This document shows, piece by piece, positions 9,515-16,532 of a DNA stretch of 46,642 bases. A program made the translations under genes and the position numbers. The notes beneath the pieces were generated by a model. The model did not search any database, was not told where the DNA came from, and was given only the letters and a program-made list of their open reading frames with translations. The DNA is from a virus: IMG/VR virus record IMGVR_UViG_3300031977_000822, positions 1 through 46,642 of that record; one strand, written 5' to 3'. Each line of letters opens with the position of its first letter. The first letter of the stretch is position 1.

Positions 9515-9653
9515 TAAAGATTTTAAAAAACAAATTTCTGATAAACTTAAACAGTCTAGACAGACTGCACAGCTTGGTCATATGTTTAAAAATAGAAACT
9601 CTAGACCTAGAGCAAAGGAAAATATAATTAACCCAAAATTAAAAGGAATTTAA
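9507..9653 (+). CDS. Small basic protein (48 aa)
   Basis: Short frame read directly from the DNA: ATG 9507, TAA 9651-9653, overlapping the previous gene by 8 bases. Basic and polar (SDKLKQSRQTAQLGHMFKNR), with no Cys or membrane segment. It fits the tight, gap-free packing of this gene train. Function unknown. Confidence 0.6.
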   Translation: MDSKDFKKQISDKLKQSRQTAQLGHMFKNRNSRPRAKENIINPKLKGI

Positions 9654-9655
9654 TT

Positions 9656-9802
9656 ATGCCGCAAACGAAAGAGTGTAATAAATGCCATGAAGAATTCATT
9701 ACTTATAGTGATGAATTTTTTTGTGATAAATGTAAACCTATTAAAAAGGAAACACTTGAAGAATTAGATAAAGATTCTGATGAGTGTTTAGCGTGTCAAT
9801 AA
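9656..9802 (+). CDS. Zinc-ribbon microprotein (48 aa)
   Basis: ATG at 9656, TAA at 9800-9802, sharing its last A with the next ATG. Three CxxC knuckles are present: C7-C10, C23-C26 and C44-C47. The first two (CNKCHEEF and CDKC) form a typical zinc ribbon, the third sits at the extreme C-terminus (CLACQ). Could bind nucleic acid or a host protein. Not recognised as a named family. Confidence 0.65.
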   Translation: MPQTKECNKCHEEFITYSDEFFCDKCKPIKKETLEELDKDSDECLACQ

Positions 9803-10101
9803 TGATTGATAAATTAAAAGATAATATTACTAATCTCATTGCAGTGATTGGTGTTGTTGGAACTATTGGTGCTGGTTTTACTGTGTATGGAACAATGAAT
9901 GAAAAAATTGCACAGTTAGAATCAAATGCATCTGATGTAAAACCATTTAATCCAGATCCACTTATTGTAGAAATTGGTAAGAATAGAAAATTTATGTCTG
10001 ATAATGCAACAAGAATTGCAGTATTAGAAAAGACTATTCAAGTACTAGAACTTGAAATCAAAGAATTAAAAGTTAATTCAAAAAATCCATTAGCAAACTA
10101 A
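9802..10101 (+). CDS. Membrane-anchored coiled-coil protein (99 aa)
   Basis: The frame also contains an upstream start at 9784, but TAATG coupling at 9800-9804 makes ATG 9802 the likely start. One transmembrane helix near the N-terminus (about residues 10-31, LIAVIGVVGTIGAGFTVYG) is followed by an extended polar coiled coil (MNEKIAQLESNASD, ARIAVLEKTIQVLELEIKELK-like heptads). Resembles the small one-helix proteins of phage lysis regions. A spanin-like or holin-accessory role is possible. Confidence 0.72.
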   Translation: MIDKLKDNITNLIAVIGVVGTIGAGFTVYGTMNEKIAQLESNASDVKPFNPDPLIVEIGKNRKFMSDNATRIAVLEKTIQVLELEIKELKVNSKNPLAN

Positions 10102-10196
10102 TGTGGCGACAATGTATTTACTATTCAGCCATGGGGTTTTGCTTTTTACTAAAGGACTGTAAGTGTGTACTTAAACGCAAACATACCCCCAATTGA
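10101..10196 (+). CDS. Possible Cys-rich micropeptide (31 aa)
   Basis: ATG 10101 overlaps the stop of the previous gene (TAATG), the junction used throughout this region. The peptide is hydrophobic and Cys-rich (MWRQCIYYSAMGFCFLLKDC and on), ending in a basic tail. It overlaps the next gene by 32 bases. Coding is plausible only from the coupling; it may simply be a spacer. Confidence 0.3.
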   Translation: MWRQCIYYSAMGFCFLLKDCKCVLKRKHTPN

Positions 10197-10830
10197 ATGC
10201 TATGTCAGAGGAAATTATCTTAGAGATCAAAAAGATTCTCATGATAAATATTTTGAATGTGTAGTTTTTGGTTTTAGTTCTATACCAAAACAAGTACCTT
10301 TGTTTCATTATATGATGACAGATGGTGGCTTATGGTGGAGAGCACCTATATCTGCATTTTGTAAAAAACCTGGAGTAGAAGAACTTCCATTAAATGAACT
10401 TATGTTATGGGATTCTTTTAGTCATCATGTATCTGTCACTACTTTCTATCAATTATCTGGAAATAAAATGACTTATATATCTAGAAGAAAAATAAAAAGA
10501 GAAGGTAAGTATTTATTTACAATTGACTGGTGTGCTGGTGATTTTAATGAATTAGATTTTGGATATGCAGAAAAACCTGACCAACATAAATGTGGACATG
10601 TAATAGAATTAGACGATGGTAACTATGCAATTCAACCAAATAATAGACTAAGAGTATTTGATCCATCAATGGGTGCTGAACCTGACAAACCTCTTATACA
10701 CAGATTAGTCAACACTAAACTATGGTCCGTTGAAGATACATCTAAATGGATTACAGATGAACATGAAGAAGGCAGCTATGACTATCATTATACGGAGTTA
10801 GAAAATGAAAAAGAAAAGCACAGTAAATAA
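10165..10830 (+). CDS. Conserved-type phage protein of unknown function, GTG start (221 aa)
   Basis: Starts at GTG 10165 with AAAGGA at 10151-10156, an 8-base spacing that decides the start. A beta-rich, aromatic-rich soluble protein (FHYMMTDGGLWWRAPISAF), with scattered His and Cys residues (SHHVSV, DWCAGDF, DQHKCGH) and an acidic C-terminus. I recall similar proteins in marine podoviruses near tail or lysis genes, without a known role. No catalytic motif identified. Confidence 0.8.
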   Translation: MYLNANIPPIECYVRGNYLRDQKDSHDKYFECVVFGFSSIPKQVPLFHYMMTDGGLWWRAPISAFCKKPGVEELPLNELMLWDSFSHHVSVTTFYQLSGNKMTYISRRKIKREGKYLFTIDWCAGDFNELDFGYAEKPDQHKCGHVIELDDGNYAIQPNNRLRVFDPSMGAEPDKPLIHRLVNTKLWSVEDTSKWITDEHEEGSYDYHYTELENEKEKHSK

Positions 10831-10984
10831 AGCAGGCAACTATACAAAACCTGGATTAAGAAAACAAATATTCCAGAGAATAAAATCACAAGCATCACAT
10901 GGTACAGCTGCGGGTCAATGGAGTGCAAGAAAAGCACAGGCATTGGCTAAAGCATACAAAAAAGCTGGAGGAGGCTATAGGTAA
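10805..10984 (+). CDS. Small basic protein, possibly DUF5872-like (59 aa)
   Basis: ATG 10805 lies inside the end of the previous gene; TAA 10982-10984 overlaps the next ATG. The sequence TKPGLRKQIFQRIKSQASHG followed by GQWSARKAQALAKAYKKAGGGY is a pattern I associate with small proteins (the DUF5872 type) in viruses and bacteria, which end in a GGGY/F tail. The family name is from memory. Strongly basic; probably nucleic-acid binding or virion-associated. Confidence 0.75.
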   Translation: MKKKSTVNKAGNYTKPGLRKQIFQRIKSQASHGTAAGQWSARKAQALAKAYKKAGGGYR

Positions 10985-11103
10985 TGGTTAAGAAAATAAA
11001 AAAAGTTGCAAAGGCTTTAAAGAAAGCATCTACTTTACATAAAAAACAAAGTAAGATTATTGAAAAACACATTAAGCAGATGAAACGTGGTGGATATAAG
11101 TAA
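10984..11103 (+). CDS. Lys-rich microprotein (39 aa)
   Basis: Bounded by TAATG overlaps on both sides (10982-10986 and 11101-11105). Very basic, helical (MVKKIKKVAKALKKAS), with a C-terminal RGGYK like the GGGYR tail of the preceding gene. It may bind DNA or membranes. Function unknown. Confidence 0.62.
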   Translation: MVKKIKKVAKALKKASTLHKKQSKIIEKHIKQMKRGGYK

Positions 11104-11471
11104 TGCCATTTCTAAGTAAAAGTAAATTTTTAACTGAAAGTAAAACTATTACAAGTACATCTTCAGATGCAAGTGCAGATTTAATTTATACTTGCCCTAA
11201 TAACTATAGTGCTATTGTTAAATTTTTACATTTAAGTTCAGGAACAGGTAACAATAAAAAAGCATATATACAATTTTATCATTCTGATGATGATACATAT
11301 CATCATATTGTAAATGCACTTGCTATGAATGCACATACAGCTACAGACTTAGTTAGTGGAAGTCAGTTATATATGCATCAAGGTGATAAATTACTAGGGT
11401 ATGTAGAAGCAACAATGAATTTGGATGTAACTGTTTCTTTAGAGGAATACTACGATCCATTGAGAGGATAA
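11103..11471 (+). CDS. Small beta-sandwich virion-type protein (122 aa)
   Basis: Directly coupled to the previous gene. Beta-rich sequence with the order seen in small phage decoration or fibre-tip proteins: a Ser/Thr-rich N-terminus, YTCPNNYSAIVKFLHLSS, a polar strand, then GDKLLGYVEATMNLDVTVSLEE. The same order of blocks (IV...hydrophobic strand, D...., GD.i......ldv.VS) is seen in the 46,159-46,494 product. Probably a minor virion or receptor-binding accessory protein. Confidence 0.78.
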   Translation: MPFLSKSKFLTESKTITSTSSDASADLIYTCPNNYSAIVKFLHLSSGTGNNKKAYIQFYHSDDDTYHHIVNALAMNAHTATDLVSGSQLYMHQGDKLLGYVEATMNLDVTVSLEEYYDPLRG

Positions 11472-11472
11472 T

Positions 11473-11718
11473 ATGGCATTAGCAAAAAGTCAAAAAAGTT
11501 TAAAGGCATGGAGCAAACAGAAATGGAGAACAAAATCTGGGAAGAAATCAAGCGTTACTGGCGAGAGGTATTTACCAGAGAAAGCGATCAAAGCATTATC
11601 AGCTTCAGAGTATGCAGCAACAACACAGGCAAAACGAAAAGGAAAATCACAAGGCAAACAATTTGTAAGGCAACCAAAATCAATCGCTAAAAAAGTAAAA
11701 AAATATAGGAGTGTATAA
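11473..11718 (+). CDS. Small very basic conserved-type protein (81 aa)
   Basis: One base after the previous stop, with an AGAGGATAAT ribosome site. Sequence KSQKSLKAWSKQKWRTKSG, then GERYLPEKAIKALSASEYAAT and a basic tail, a pattern common in marine phage small proteins from memory. About one third Lys/Arg, no Cys. Likely nucleic-acid binding, possibly packaged. Other reading frames of this stretch are open only by chance. Confidence 0.8.
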   Translation: MALAKSQKSLKAWSKQKWRTKSGKKSSVTGERYLPEKAIKALSASEYAATTQAKRKGKSQGKQFVRQPKSIAKKVKKYRSV

Positions 11719-11719
11719 T

Positions 11720-11863
11720 ATGCCAAAACATTATGGTAAAACTAAAGCTAAAAAACCTACAGGTAACAGAAAGAAACTAGACGTAAACAAAGATGGCAAA
11801 CTTACAAAACAAGACTTTGCTATGTTAAGAGGTAAAAAGAATGTTAAAAAAAATAAAAAATAA
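11720..11863 (+). CDS. EF-hand-like calcium-binding microprotein (47 aa)
   Basis: ATG 11720, TAA 11861-11863. Residues 21-32 (DVNKDGKLTKQD) fit a single EF-hand/dockerin calcium loop: D21, N23, D25, G26, K27, T29 and D32 at loop positions 1, 3, 5, 6, 7, 9 and 12. The loop is embedded in a short, Lys-rich protein with too little sequence for a paired hand. It could dimerise or bind calcium in seawater as part of the particle. Overlaps the next gene by 23 bases. Confidence 0.68.
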   Translation: MPKHYGKTKAKKPTGNRKKLDVNKDGKLTKQDFAMLRGKKNVKKNKK

Positions 11864-11948
11864 AATTTGTGAATTAATTTGTAAAACATTTGGAATTATA
11901 CCATGTTTATGCAAACATGATTGTGAGTGTAAAAAGGAGAAAAAGTAA
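11841..11948 (+). CDS. Cysteine-rich microprotein (35 aa)
   Basis: Starts at ATG 11841 with AAGAGG at 11827-11832, inside the EF-hand gene in another frame, and ends in a TAATG overlap with the next gene. Six cysteines in 35 residues: C10, C14, C22, C24, C28 and C30 (CLCKHDCECKKEKK at the end). A small metal-binding or disulfide-rich peptide. Coding is supported by the ribosome site and coupling, not by recognised homology. Confidence 0.55.
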   Translation: MLKKIKNKICELICKTFGIIPCLCKHDCECKKEKK

Positions 11949-12199
11949 TGGCTAAATCACCAGCATGGCAAAGAAAAGAAGGTAAGAATCCATCAGGTGG
12001 ATTAAATGCTAAAGGTCGTGCATCATATAATAAAGCAACAGGTGGTAATTTAAAAGCACCTAGTAAAAAGGTTGGCAATAAAAGACGTGCTAGTTTTTGT
12101 GCTCGTATGAAAGGTATGAAAAAAAAACTTACTTCTGCTAAAACAGCAAGAGATCCTAACTCAAGAATTAATAAATCATTAAGAGCATGGAACTGCTAA
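11948..12199 (+). CDS. Basic phage protein, possibly DUF6321-like (83 aa)
   Basis: Ribosome site AAAAGGAGAAAAAGTA before the ATG. The sequence SPAWQRKEGKNPSGGLNAKG, then RASYNKATGGNLKAPSKK, KRRASFCARMKGMKKKL and SRINKSLRAWNC, strongly resembles a highly conserved small protein (DUF6321 type, name from memory) found in many phage genomes near structural genes. Very basic with two Cys. Function unknown; probably DNA-binding or packaged. Confidence 0.85.
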   Translation: MAKSPAWQRKEGKNPSGGLNAKGRASYNKATGGNLKAPSKKVGNKRRASFCARMKGMKKKLTSAKTARDPNSRINKSLRAWNC

Positions 12200-12306
12200 T
12201 GACTTTAGGTGATGACCCTTTTGGACATAATAAAAATCTTAGAGGAGTTAAACCAATAGAGTTCTTTATAGTATTCTTACTCGTATGGTATATATTTTCT
12301 TATTAA
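12199..12306 (+). CDS. Single-helix membrane microprotein (35 aa)
   Basis: TAATG coupled to the previous gene. A polar N-terminus (MTLGDDPFGHNKNLRGVKP) is followed by one transmembrane helix (IEFFIVFLLVWYIFSY) at the extreme C-terminus. Last gene of the rightward late block, ending 10 bases before the terminator pair. Role unknown. Confidence 0.62.
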   Translation: MTLGDDPFGHNKNLRGVKPIEFFIVFLLVWYIFSY

Positions 12307-12315
12307 AATAAAAAA

Positions 12316-12336
12316 GGGGAGCCAGAACGACTCCCC
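12316..12336 (-). terminator. Intrinsic terminator for the leftward (early) transcripts
   Basis: Stem GGGGAG (12316-12321) with CTCCCC (12331-12336), 9-base loop. Read on the minus strand, the stem is followed by TTTTTTATTTT, giving the U-tract of an intrinsic terminator. It closes the early/replication block that converges on this point. Confidence 0.82.
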
Positions 12337-12354
12337 CCAAAGGCAACACATGAC

Positions 12355-12377
12355 AGGCTCCTTTATGGAGCCTTTTT
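12355..12377 (+). terminator. Intrinsic terminator for the rightward (late) transcripts
   Basis: Stem AGGCTCC (12355-12361) with GGAGCCT (12367-12373), loop TTTAT, followed by a T run to 12377. A strong rho-independent terminator for the late block ending at 12,306. Its loop also contains the stop codon of the last leftward gene (12363-12365). Confidence 0.88.
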
Positions 12378-12533
12378 TATTTGGAGTTTACTATGATGTA
12401 ATCTCTTACCCCAACGCATTCTCCAAATCCAGTTATTAAATTTACTAGAATAAGTTTCTAATAAATCCGCTAGTGGATTATGCCATATCCTATACTCATA
12501 GCGTTTGTAATAATTTTTTAATATCGTCTTCAA
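12363..12533 (-). CDS. Small Trp/Tyr-rich protein, TTG start (56 aa)
   Basis: A frame with no usable ATG before the end; TTG at 12533 is the only reasonable start after an in-frame TAG. The product reads KNYYKRYEYRIWHNPLADLL and NNWIWRMRWGKRLHH, an aromatic-rich basic protein of a kind I recall in marine phage early regions. It overlaps the upstream gene by 38 bases and its stop lies in the loop of the rightward terminator. Without this gene the 12,378-12,495 stretch would be empty. Confidence 0.65.
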   Translation of the reverse strand: MKTILKNYYKRYEYRIWHNPLADLLETYSSKFNNWIWRMRWGKRLHHSKLQIKKAP

Positions 12534-12741
12534 GTTTTTTACCTACTGCGTTACAATGATTTATAATTGCTGCACATAAATTACCATGATAAGTATAACC
12601 CTTTAGTGCTTCTCTTATTTTACCAACAGGTTTTCCACCATAATCTAGTACAATATTATTGTCTTCACCTAAACCAATTTTAAGTTCAAACAACAAACCA
12701 ATATGTTTTTTAACTTCTTTTGGTATCTTTTTGTTTGTCAT
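12496..12741 (-). CDS. Unknown early-block protein (81 aa)
   Basis: GGAGA precedes the ATG by about 9 bases. Mixed alpha/beta, soluble, with LDYGGKPVGKIREALKGYTY in the middle and two Cys (LCAAIINHC). No family recognised. Overlaps genes on both sides, as expected for an early operon. Confidence 0.75.
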   Translation of the reverse strand: MTNKKIPKEVKKHIGLLFELKIGLGEDNNIVLDYGGKPVGKIREALKGYTYHGNLCAAIINHCNAVGKKLEDDIKKLLQTL

Positions 12742-12874
12742 TCTTACTTTCTCCTTGGGCTTCTAATGTAGACAGTATAGTCATAAGCTTTACAACTTCT
12801 GCGTATGGTCTACTCATTAAGTATCTCATAATTTCTTGTAGATTTGTTGATGAAATTAAAAACATTCTTTCCAT
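12710..12874 (-). CDS. Small helical protein (54 aa)
   Basis: Read from the DNA: ATG complement at 12872-12874, preceded by GGAGGAG (9 bases to the ATG), stop at 12710-12712. Helical (NLQEIMRYLMSRPYAEVVKL) with a polar tail. The good ribosome site and the otherwise empty space support it. Function unknown. Confidence 0.68.
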   Translation of the reverse strand: MERMFLISSTNLQEIMRYLMSRPYAEVVKLMTILSTLEAQGESKNDKQKDTKRS

Positions 12875-13068
12875 TATAGTTCTCCTCCTCTCCAGTCTTC
12901 ATATATTTCTTTAATAAAACTTGCATCAGTTAAATAGCTATTTGAATTTGCTTTTTTGTGAAATAAATCACTGCAATGTATTACTGTTTGTTCTAAGTCT
13001 AGACCTTGCTCAATACAATTAGCAACTTCATCTTGTACTTCAATAACTGCTTGCTTTACTGCTCCCAT
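12874..13068 (-). CDS. Small acidic helical protein (64 aa)
   Basis: Starts with AGGAGG a few bases upstream of the ATG. Acidic, helical (VQDEVANCIEQGLDLEQTVI), two Cys. It overlaps the previous (upstream) gene by 13 bases and abuts the next by a shared base. Function unknown. Confidence 0.75.
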   Translation of the reverse strand: MGAVKQAVIEVQDEVANCIEQGLDLEQTVIHCSDLFHKKANSNSYLTDASFIKEIYEDWRGGEL

Positions 13069-13313
13069 GTTCTAACCTCCTGTATTAGTTTTTTTAAATA
13101 CCATTCAGCTTTTTCTAAATCTTGTAATGGCTTTCCTTTAAATTTAAATCTGCCAACATACTTTAAAATATTTCCTTTCAAGTATCCAACAAATTCATCT
13201 TGTGTCATATAATCTTGTATGACTTCTATTGTTTCTCTCTTACCTTGTTTATAATGTTTTGGTGAGTTTACTTCATCACCTAGAGTCTGTTTAAAAAAAT
13301 CTTTATTAGTCAT
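13056..13313 (-). CDS. DUF3310-type small phage protein (85 aa)
   Basis: The sequence VNSPKHYKQGKRETIEVIQD, then GYLKGNILKYVGRF and DLEKAEWYLKKLI, is the full signature of the DUF3310 family, widespread in phage replication regions. From memory this domain also forms part of T7 gp1.7, a nucleotide kinase, so a role in nucleotide metabolism is possible, but the stand-alone version is uncharacterised. Length is typical of the family. Confidence 0.88.
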   Translation of the reverse strand: MTNKDFFKQTLGDEVNSPKHYKQGKRETIEVIQDYMTQDEFVGYLKGNILKYVGRFKFKGKPLQDLEKAEWYLKKLIQEVRTWEQ

Positions 13314-14043
13314 ATAATTTTCTCACTTGATTATAACTCATAGTTTCTAAATCATATTCACCATTAGATACATTATACTTAATAATTAAACCACTCCACC
13401 AAAGATGTTGAGTCTCTTTAGCATAAGCTTCACTATGGTTTAAATAACAACCAGCAGATAAAGCTTGTAGCTTTTTACCACTAGGTAATGTAGACATAGC
13501 ATAATCAAACAAATGGCAATGACCTACAGTTGCAGATACTTTATGTTTGTTTAAAATACTTCTAGCAATATTTTCACCAGATATAGCACGACCTGTAATA
13601 CCCGATGGTAAATGATGTGTATAGTAAACACCATTTATGGTCTTACCTTTTTTGTAAGGTATCTCTTGCCAACCATATTTTTTATATTGCAAATTAGATA
13701 TACTTAAAGTACCTTCAAGTTCAGGATTGTCTTGAACTACTCTATCAATTCTATCCTCATGATTACCTAGTATCATAACCTTTTTTACTTTATGTTTACC
13801 TAATCCTTTGTTAAATTTTTGAAGAGCATCTTCAGTATGCTCAATATCTTTTTTAAATCTTCTACCTTCAAATGATAATTTAGCTTTATCATATGAACAT
13901 AGAGAGTCTACACTACAAAAATCTCCCATACATATTACATGTGTAGCTTTAATATCTGCAGCAACTTTACCTGCCCACAGAAATCTATCATTGTTTGCTT
14001 TTGGTGTACAATGAGGATCACCTATTACTAAATGTGTAGCCAT
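13306..14043 (-). CDS. Calcineurin-like metallophosphoesterase (245 aa)
   Basis: All metal-binding blocks are present in order: D9-P-H11 (IGDPHCT), G40-D41 (CMGDF), G93-N94-H95-E96-D97 (LGNHED), H143/H144 (YTHHLPSG) and G174-H-C-H177 (VGHCH). This is a two-metal phosphoesterase fold. In phages such enzymes act on nucleotides, cyclic phosphates or nucleic-acid ends; the substrate here is unknown. It lies downstream of the nuclease genes in the replication operon, which fits DNA processing or nucleotide recycling. Confidence 0.9.
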   Translation of the reverse strand: MATHLVIGDPHCTPKANNDRFLWAGKVAADIKATHVICMGDFCSVDSLCSYDKAKLSFEGRRFKKDIEHTEDALQKFNKGLGKHKVKKVMILGNHEDRIDRVVQDNPELEGTLSISNLQYKKYGWQEIPYKKGKTINGVYYTHHLPSGITGRAISGENIARSILNKHKVSATVGHCHLFDYAMSTLPSGKKLQALSAGCYLNHSEAYAKETQHLWWSGLIIKYNVSNGEYDLETMSYNQVRKLYD

Positions 14044-14396
14044 TAATTTATGTCCTTTGGTTTTTTTGGTTTATAGTAATCAAAAAAGTCTATAACATTA
14101 TCAGACTCTTCTGTCAAATCAGCAGAAGATAAAAATGGTTCATCTAAATTTTGTATACCTACTTCAACTTTTTTCTTATCATCTGCAAATCCCTTTAATC
14201 CTAGAAGATATGTAGCATGTGGGTCTGACACTGCTTGTTTAATCATTCCTCTAGCAATAATTGAAATCATATCCTCTTCTTCATATCCATATTCAGCACT
14301 ATCCCCAAATACAATCCCACAAGTAAATCCTTTTTCCCATGGCATAATAACTATCTTAGTAGCTTTTTCTATATCACTTTTTTTCATCTTTGTCAT
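14043..14396 (-). CDS. Unknown replication-block protein (117 aa)
   Basis: An in-frame start exists at 14420, but AAGAGGT lies 4-5 bases before the ATG at 14396, so I choose that. Alpha/beta, acidic, with IVIMPWEKGFTCGIVFGDSA and a C-terminal IDFFDYYKPKKPKD. It overlaps the nuclease-like gene upstream and shares one base with the phosphoesterase downstream. Not recognised; possibly a nuclease partner. Confidence 0.78.
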   Translation of the reverse strand: MTKMKKSDIEKATKIVIMPWEKGFTCGIVFGDSAEYGYEEEDMISIIARGMIKQAVSDPHATYLLGLKGFADDKKKVEVGIQNLDEPFLSSADLTEESDNVIDFFDYYKPKKPKDIN

Positions 14397-14769
14397 GTTT
14401 ACCTCTTGATGTTGGGTCAATAACTGCTAACCTATTTACATTTAATCTTATAAAATGTTCTGCATCTACAATAGCTAATGGTCTTTTCTTATTCATTTTA
14501 ATAAATACAAGTGGCTCTAGTTCTCCATGAGTAACTGCCTGATCATAAGCTTTATAAATTCCTTTCCAAGTTTCATTATTTTTACATTCAATATCATATG
14601 GGAAATATCTTTTACCTTGTTTAGATAATTTAATATCTGCACCAGACTCTCCCATAATTGCAACTCTTACATCTTCTTCGGTGAGGGCAAGAGATAGACC
14701 CCTTAAACTATCTCTTACCCAATCCTGTAGTCTACGACCCTTGGCTTTCCTACTGCGTACTGTACTCAT
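14374..14769 (-). CDS. Putative PD-(D/E)xK endonuclease / resolvase-like (131 aa)
   Basis: A compact nuclease-like protein: N-terminal basic helix (SRKAKGRRLQDWVRDSL), MGESGADIKLS with D45, then YDIECKN with E61-C-K63, which is the D...ExK core of the PD-(D/E)xK fold. The order and length suggest a phage endonuclease or Holliday-junction resolvase, the T7 gp3 role. Assignment rests on this motif only. It overlaps the Cas4-like nuclease gene by 20 bases, so both act together in DNA processing. Confidence 0.75.
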   Translation of the reverse strand: MSTVRSRKAKGRRLQDWVRDSLRGLSLALTEEDVRVAIMGESGADIKLSKQGKRYFPYDIECKNNETWKGIYKAYDQAVTHGELEPLVFIKMNKKRPLAIVDAEHFIRLNVNRLAVIDPTSRGKHDKDEKK

Positions 14770-15646
14770 CTTCTTTTCTAGGATTGTTTACTTCAGTATA
14801 CCAAACCCACTTAGGGTTTTTTCCTTGTGATTGCTGTTGCGGTAACATTTGCAACTTCTTACCCCAACAAGGAATCTTATATGGACAGAAAGAACAGATA
14901 CTATTTAAAACTTTATTACCTGTTTTCTTTCCTCTATATGTTTCTTCAACATCTGAATAGCATCTTTTAAAAGTAGTATTTTCTTTAATAGCTTTTGCAT
15001 TAGTTCTTGCAAGCTTTAAAGCTTTCTTTCTATATTCAGAATCTTCAATAGGAGTTTCACATATAGTCCATTCTCCTGTAGATTTATTGATAGCTATCCA
15101 TCCACCAAAAGGAAGTTTCTGGCTTTCAGCATATAGATAACCTTGTGGAATATATCCAAATGCATCATCTTCAGCTATTGCTTCAAACCCACCATTCTCA
15201 CCAAACTTTTTATCAAATGAATATGGTGACGCACTTTTTATATCCCATATTTTTTTGTCTATCTTTACGTCATACTCTCCATCTATTTTGCTACTGTTAT
15301 ATTTATAGGTAACTTTCTTATGTTCATCTTCAATGTTTACTCCTGCAGACTTCATTACAAATATAGCTAATGCTTCTATTAAATCTCCAAATGTATTTCT
15401 CATTTTGGAATTGTAAGGCTGACCCTCACCTTTAATATTCTTAGACTCCATCTGTAGTTGACACAATGGTCTACCTATATTACTCATCCTGACTTGGAAC
15501 TTAGGATTCCTTTCATCACTAAATTGTTTTCGTAAAGCTTTCTTACAAGCTTCACCAAATTCTTCTACAAGTTTGTTAGATACCTTGACAGGTGCCTGCG
15601 ACACCTTGTCAAGGTATATCTGTACTTTGTGAAGTATATCACTCAT
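14750..15646 (-). CDS. Cas4/RecB-like exonuclease with an iron-sulfur cluster (298 aa)
   Basis: The catalytic core of the RecB-type PD-(D/E)xK nucleases is visible: GDLIEA (D88, E91), D122 (IDGEYD), D135-I-K137 (WDIKSAS) and Q168-G-Y (QGYLYA). Four Cys are placed as in Cas4 and AddB: C62 in the N-terminal part and C251-x2-C254-x5-C260 near the C-terminus, which hold a 4Fe-4S cluster. Probably a DNA exonuclease for recombination, host DNA degradation or end processing, replacing T7 gp6. Coupled by TAATG to the upstream gene. Confidence 0.88.
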   Translation of the reverse strand: MSDILHKVQIYLDKVSQAPVKVSNKLVEEFGEACKKALRKQFSDERNPKFQVRMSNIGRPLCQLQMESKNIKGEGQPYNSKMRNTFGDLIEALAIFVMKSAGVNIEDEHKKVTYKYNSSKIDGEYDVKIDKKIWDIKSASPYSFDKKFGENGGFEAIAEDDAFGYIPQGYLYAESQKLPFGGWIAINKSTGEWTICETPIEDSEYRKKALKLARTNAKAIKENTTFKRCYSDVEETYRGKKTGNKVLNSICSFCPYKIPCWGKKLQMLPQQQSQGKNPKWVWYTEVNNPRKEDEYSTQ

Positions 15647-16503
15647 TATGCTGATAATATTTCTGCTGGGTCTGGTAGATCATCATCTAATTCTTCTACT
15701 AGTTTTGCAGACTTTGTATCTTCACTACTATATTTCTTATCTTTTGCAGATTTCCATAGCGTTGCTACTTCGTGATTCTCTGCAGAGATAGAATCTTTAA
15801 ATACTTGTAAAGTTTCCATGTCTTCTTTCGACATTTCTAAATTAGCATCAGCATTAGGTGTAATGACTGGTACATAAAATACATTACTACCTTTTTTCTG
15901 ACGCTTACTATCTAGTTTAAATGTGCAAGTAAACATGAGTTTCTTTCTTTTCTTGAGAGCATCAATGGCATCTGATACAGGTTTAAAACTCGTACCTGTA
16001 ACTCTCCATACTGCAGGAAAATTATTTACTTTCTTTTTATTTCCTTCAGCATCAACGCCATCAAAAGATACTAAACCATATACTAATCTATAGCATCTGA
16101 TTTGTTTTTGAACAGCAAGTTCTTCTGCTGTCAATCTATCTCTCTCTTTGTATGGCACTTTGCTACACTTTGTACCACCTTGAATATCAATAGCTTCTTC
16201 TTTCCATGAAGAAAAGATAACTGATCTATTTACATATTCAGATTTCTCTGGGTCATAATGCATATACTGCATACCAGATATAAACGGTCTTAGTGTAACT
16301 GTTTTACCATAATAGTTTTTATTTTCTCTAGTATCGTAAACAGTAAAATTTCCAATAGGTAATTGATTACCATTGTCATCTTCTGGATTACGATTAATTG
16401 TCAATCTAGGAACAATGTTTTCATTGTCAGAACCAGAGTCCTGACCAATGGCTTTCATTATTTCCTCTTTTGACATTTTATTTAAGTTTATAAGTTCACT
16501 CAT
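15646..16503 (-). CDS. Putative single-stranded DNA-binding protein (285 aa)
   Basis: First gene of a unit with its own promoter (16533-16561) and a good ribosome site (AAAGGAG, 6 bases before the ATG). The central part is beta-rich (IGNFTVYDTRENKNYYGKTV, LMFTCTFKLDS) and the C-terminus is acidic and ends in hydrophobic residues (VEELDDDLPDPAEILSA), as in phage ssDNA-binding proteins such as T7 gp2.5. Position next to exonuclease and polymerase supports this. Sequence similarity to known SSBs is not directly visible. Confidence 0.6.
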   Translation of the reverse strand: MSELINLNKMSKEEIMKAIGQDSGSDNENIVPRLTINRNPEDDNGNQLPIGNFTVYDTRENKNYYGKTVTLRPFISGMQYMHYDPEKSEYVNRSVIFSSWKEEAIDIQGGTKCSKVPYKERDRLTAEELAVQKQIRCYRLVYGLVSFDGVDAEGNKKKVNNFPAVWRVTGTSFKPVSDAIDALKKRKKLMFTCTFKLDSKRQKKGSNVFYVPVITPNADANLEMSKEDMETLQVFKDSISAENHEVATLWKSAKDKKYSSEDTKSAKLVEELDDDLPDPAEILSA

Positions 16504-16532
16504 TTAGAACTCCTTTGTTGAGTTGTATTTAT

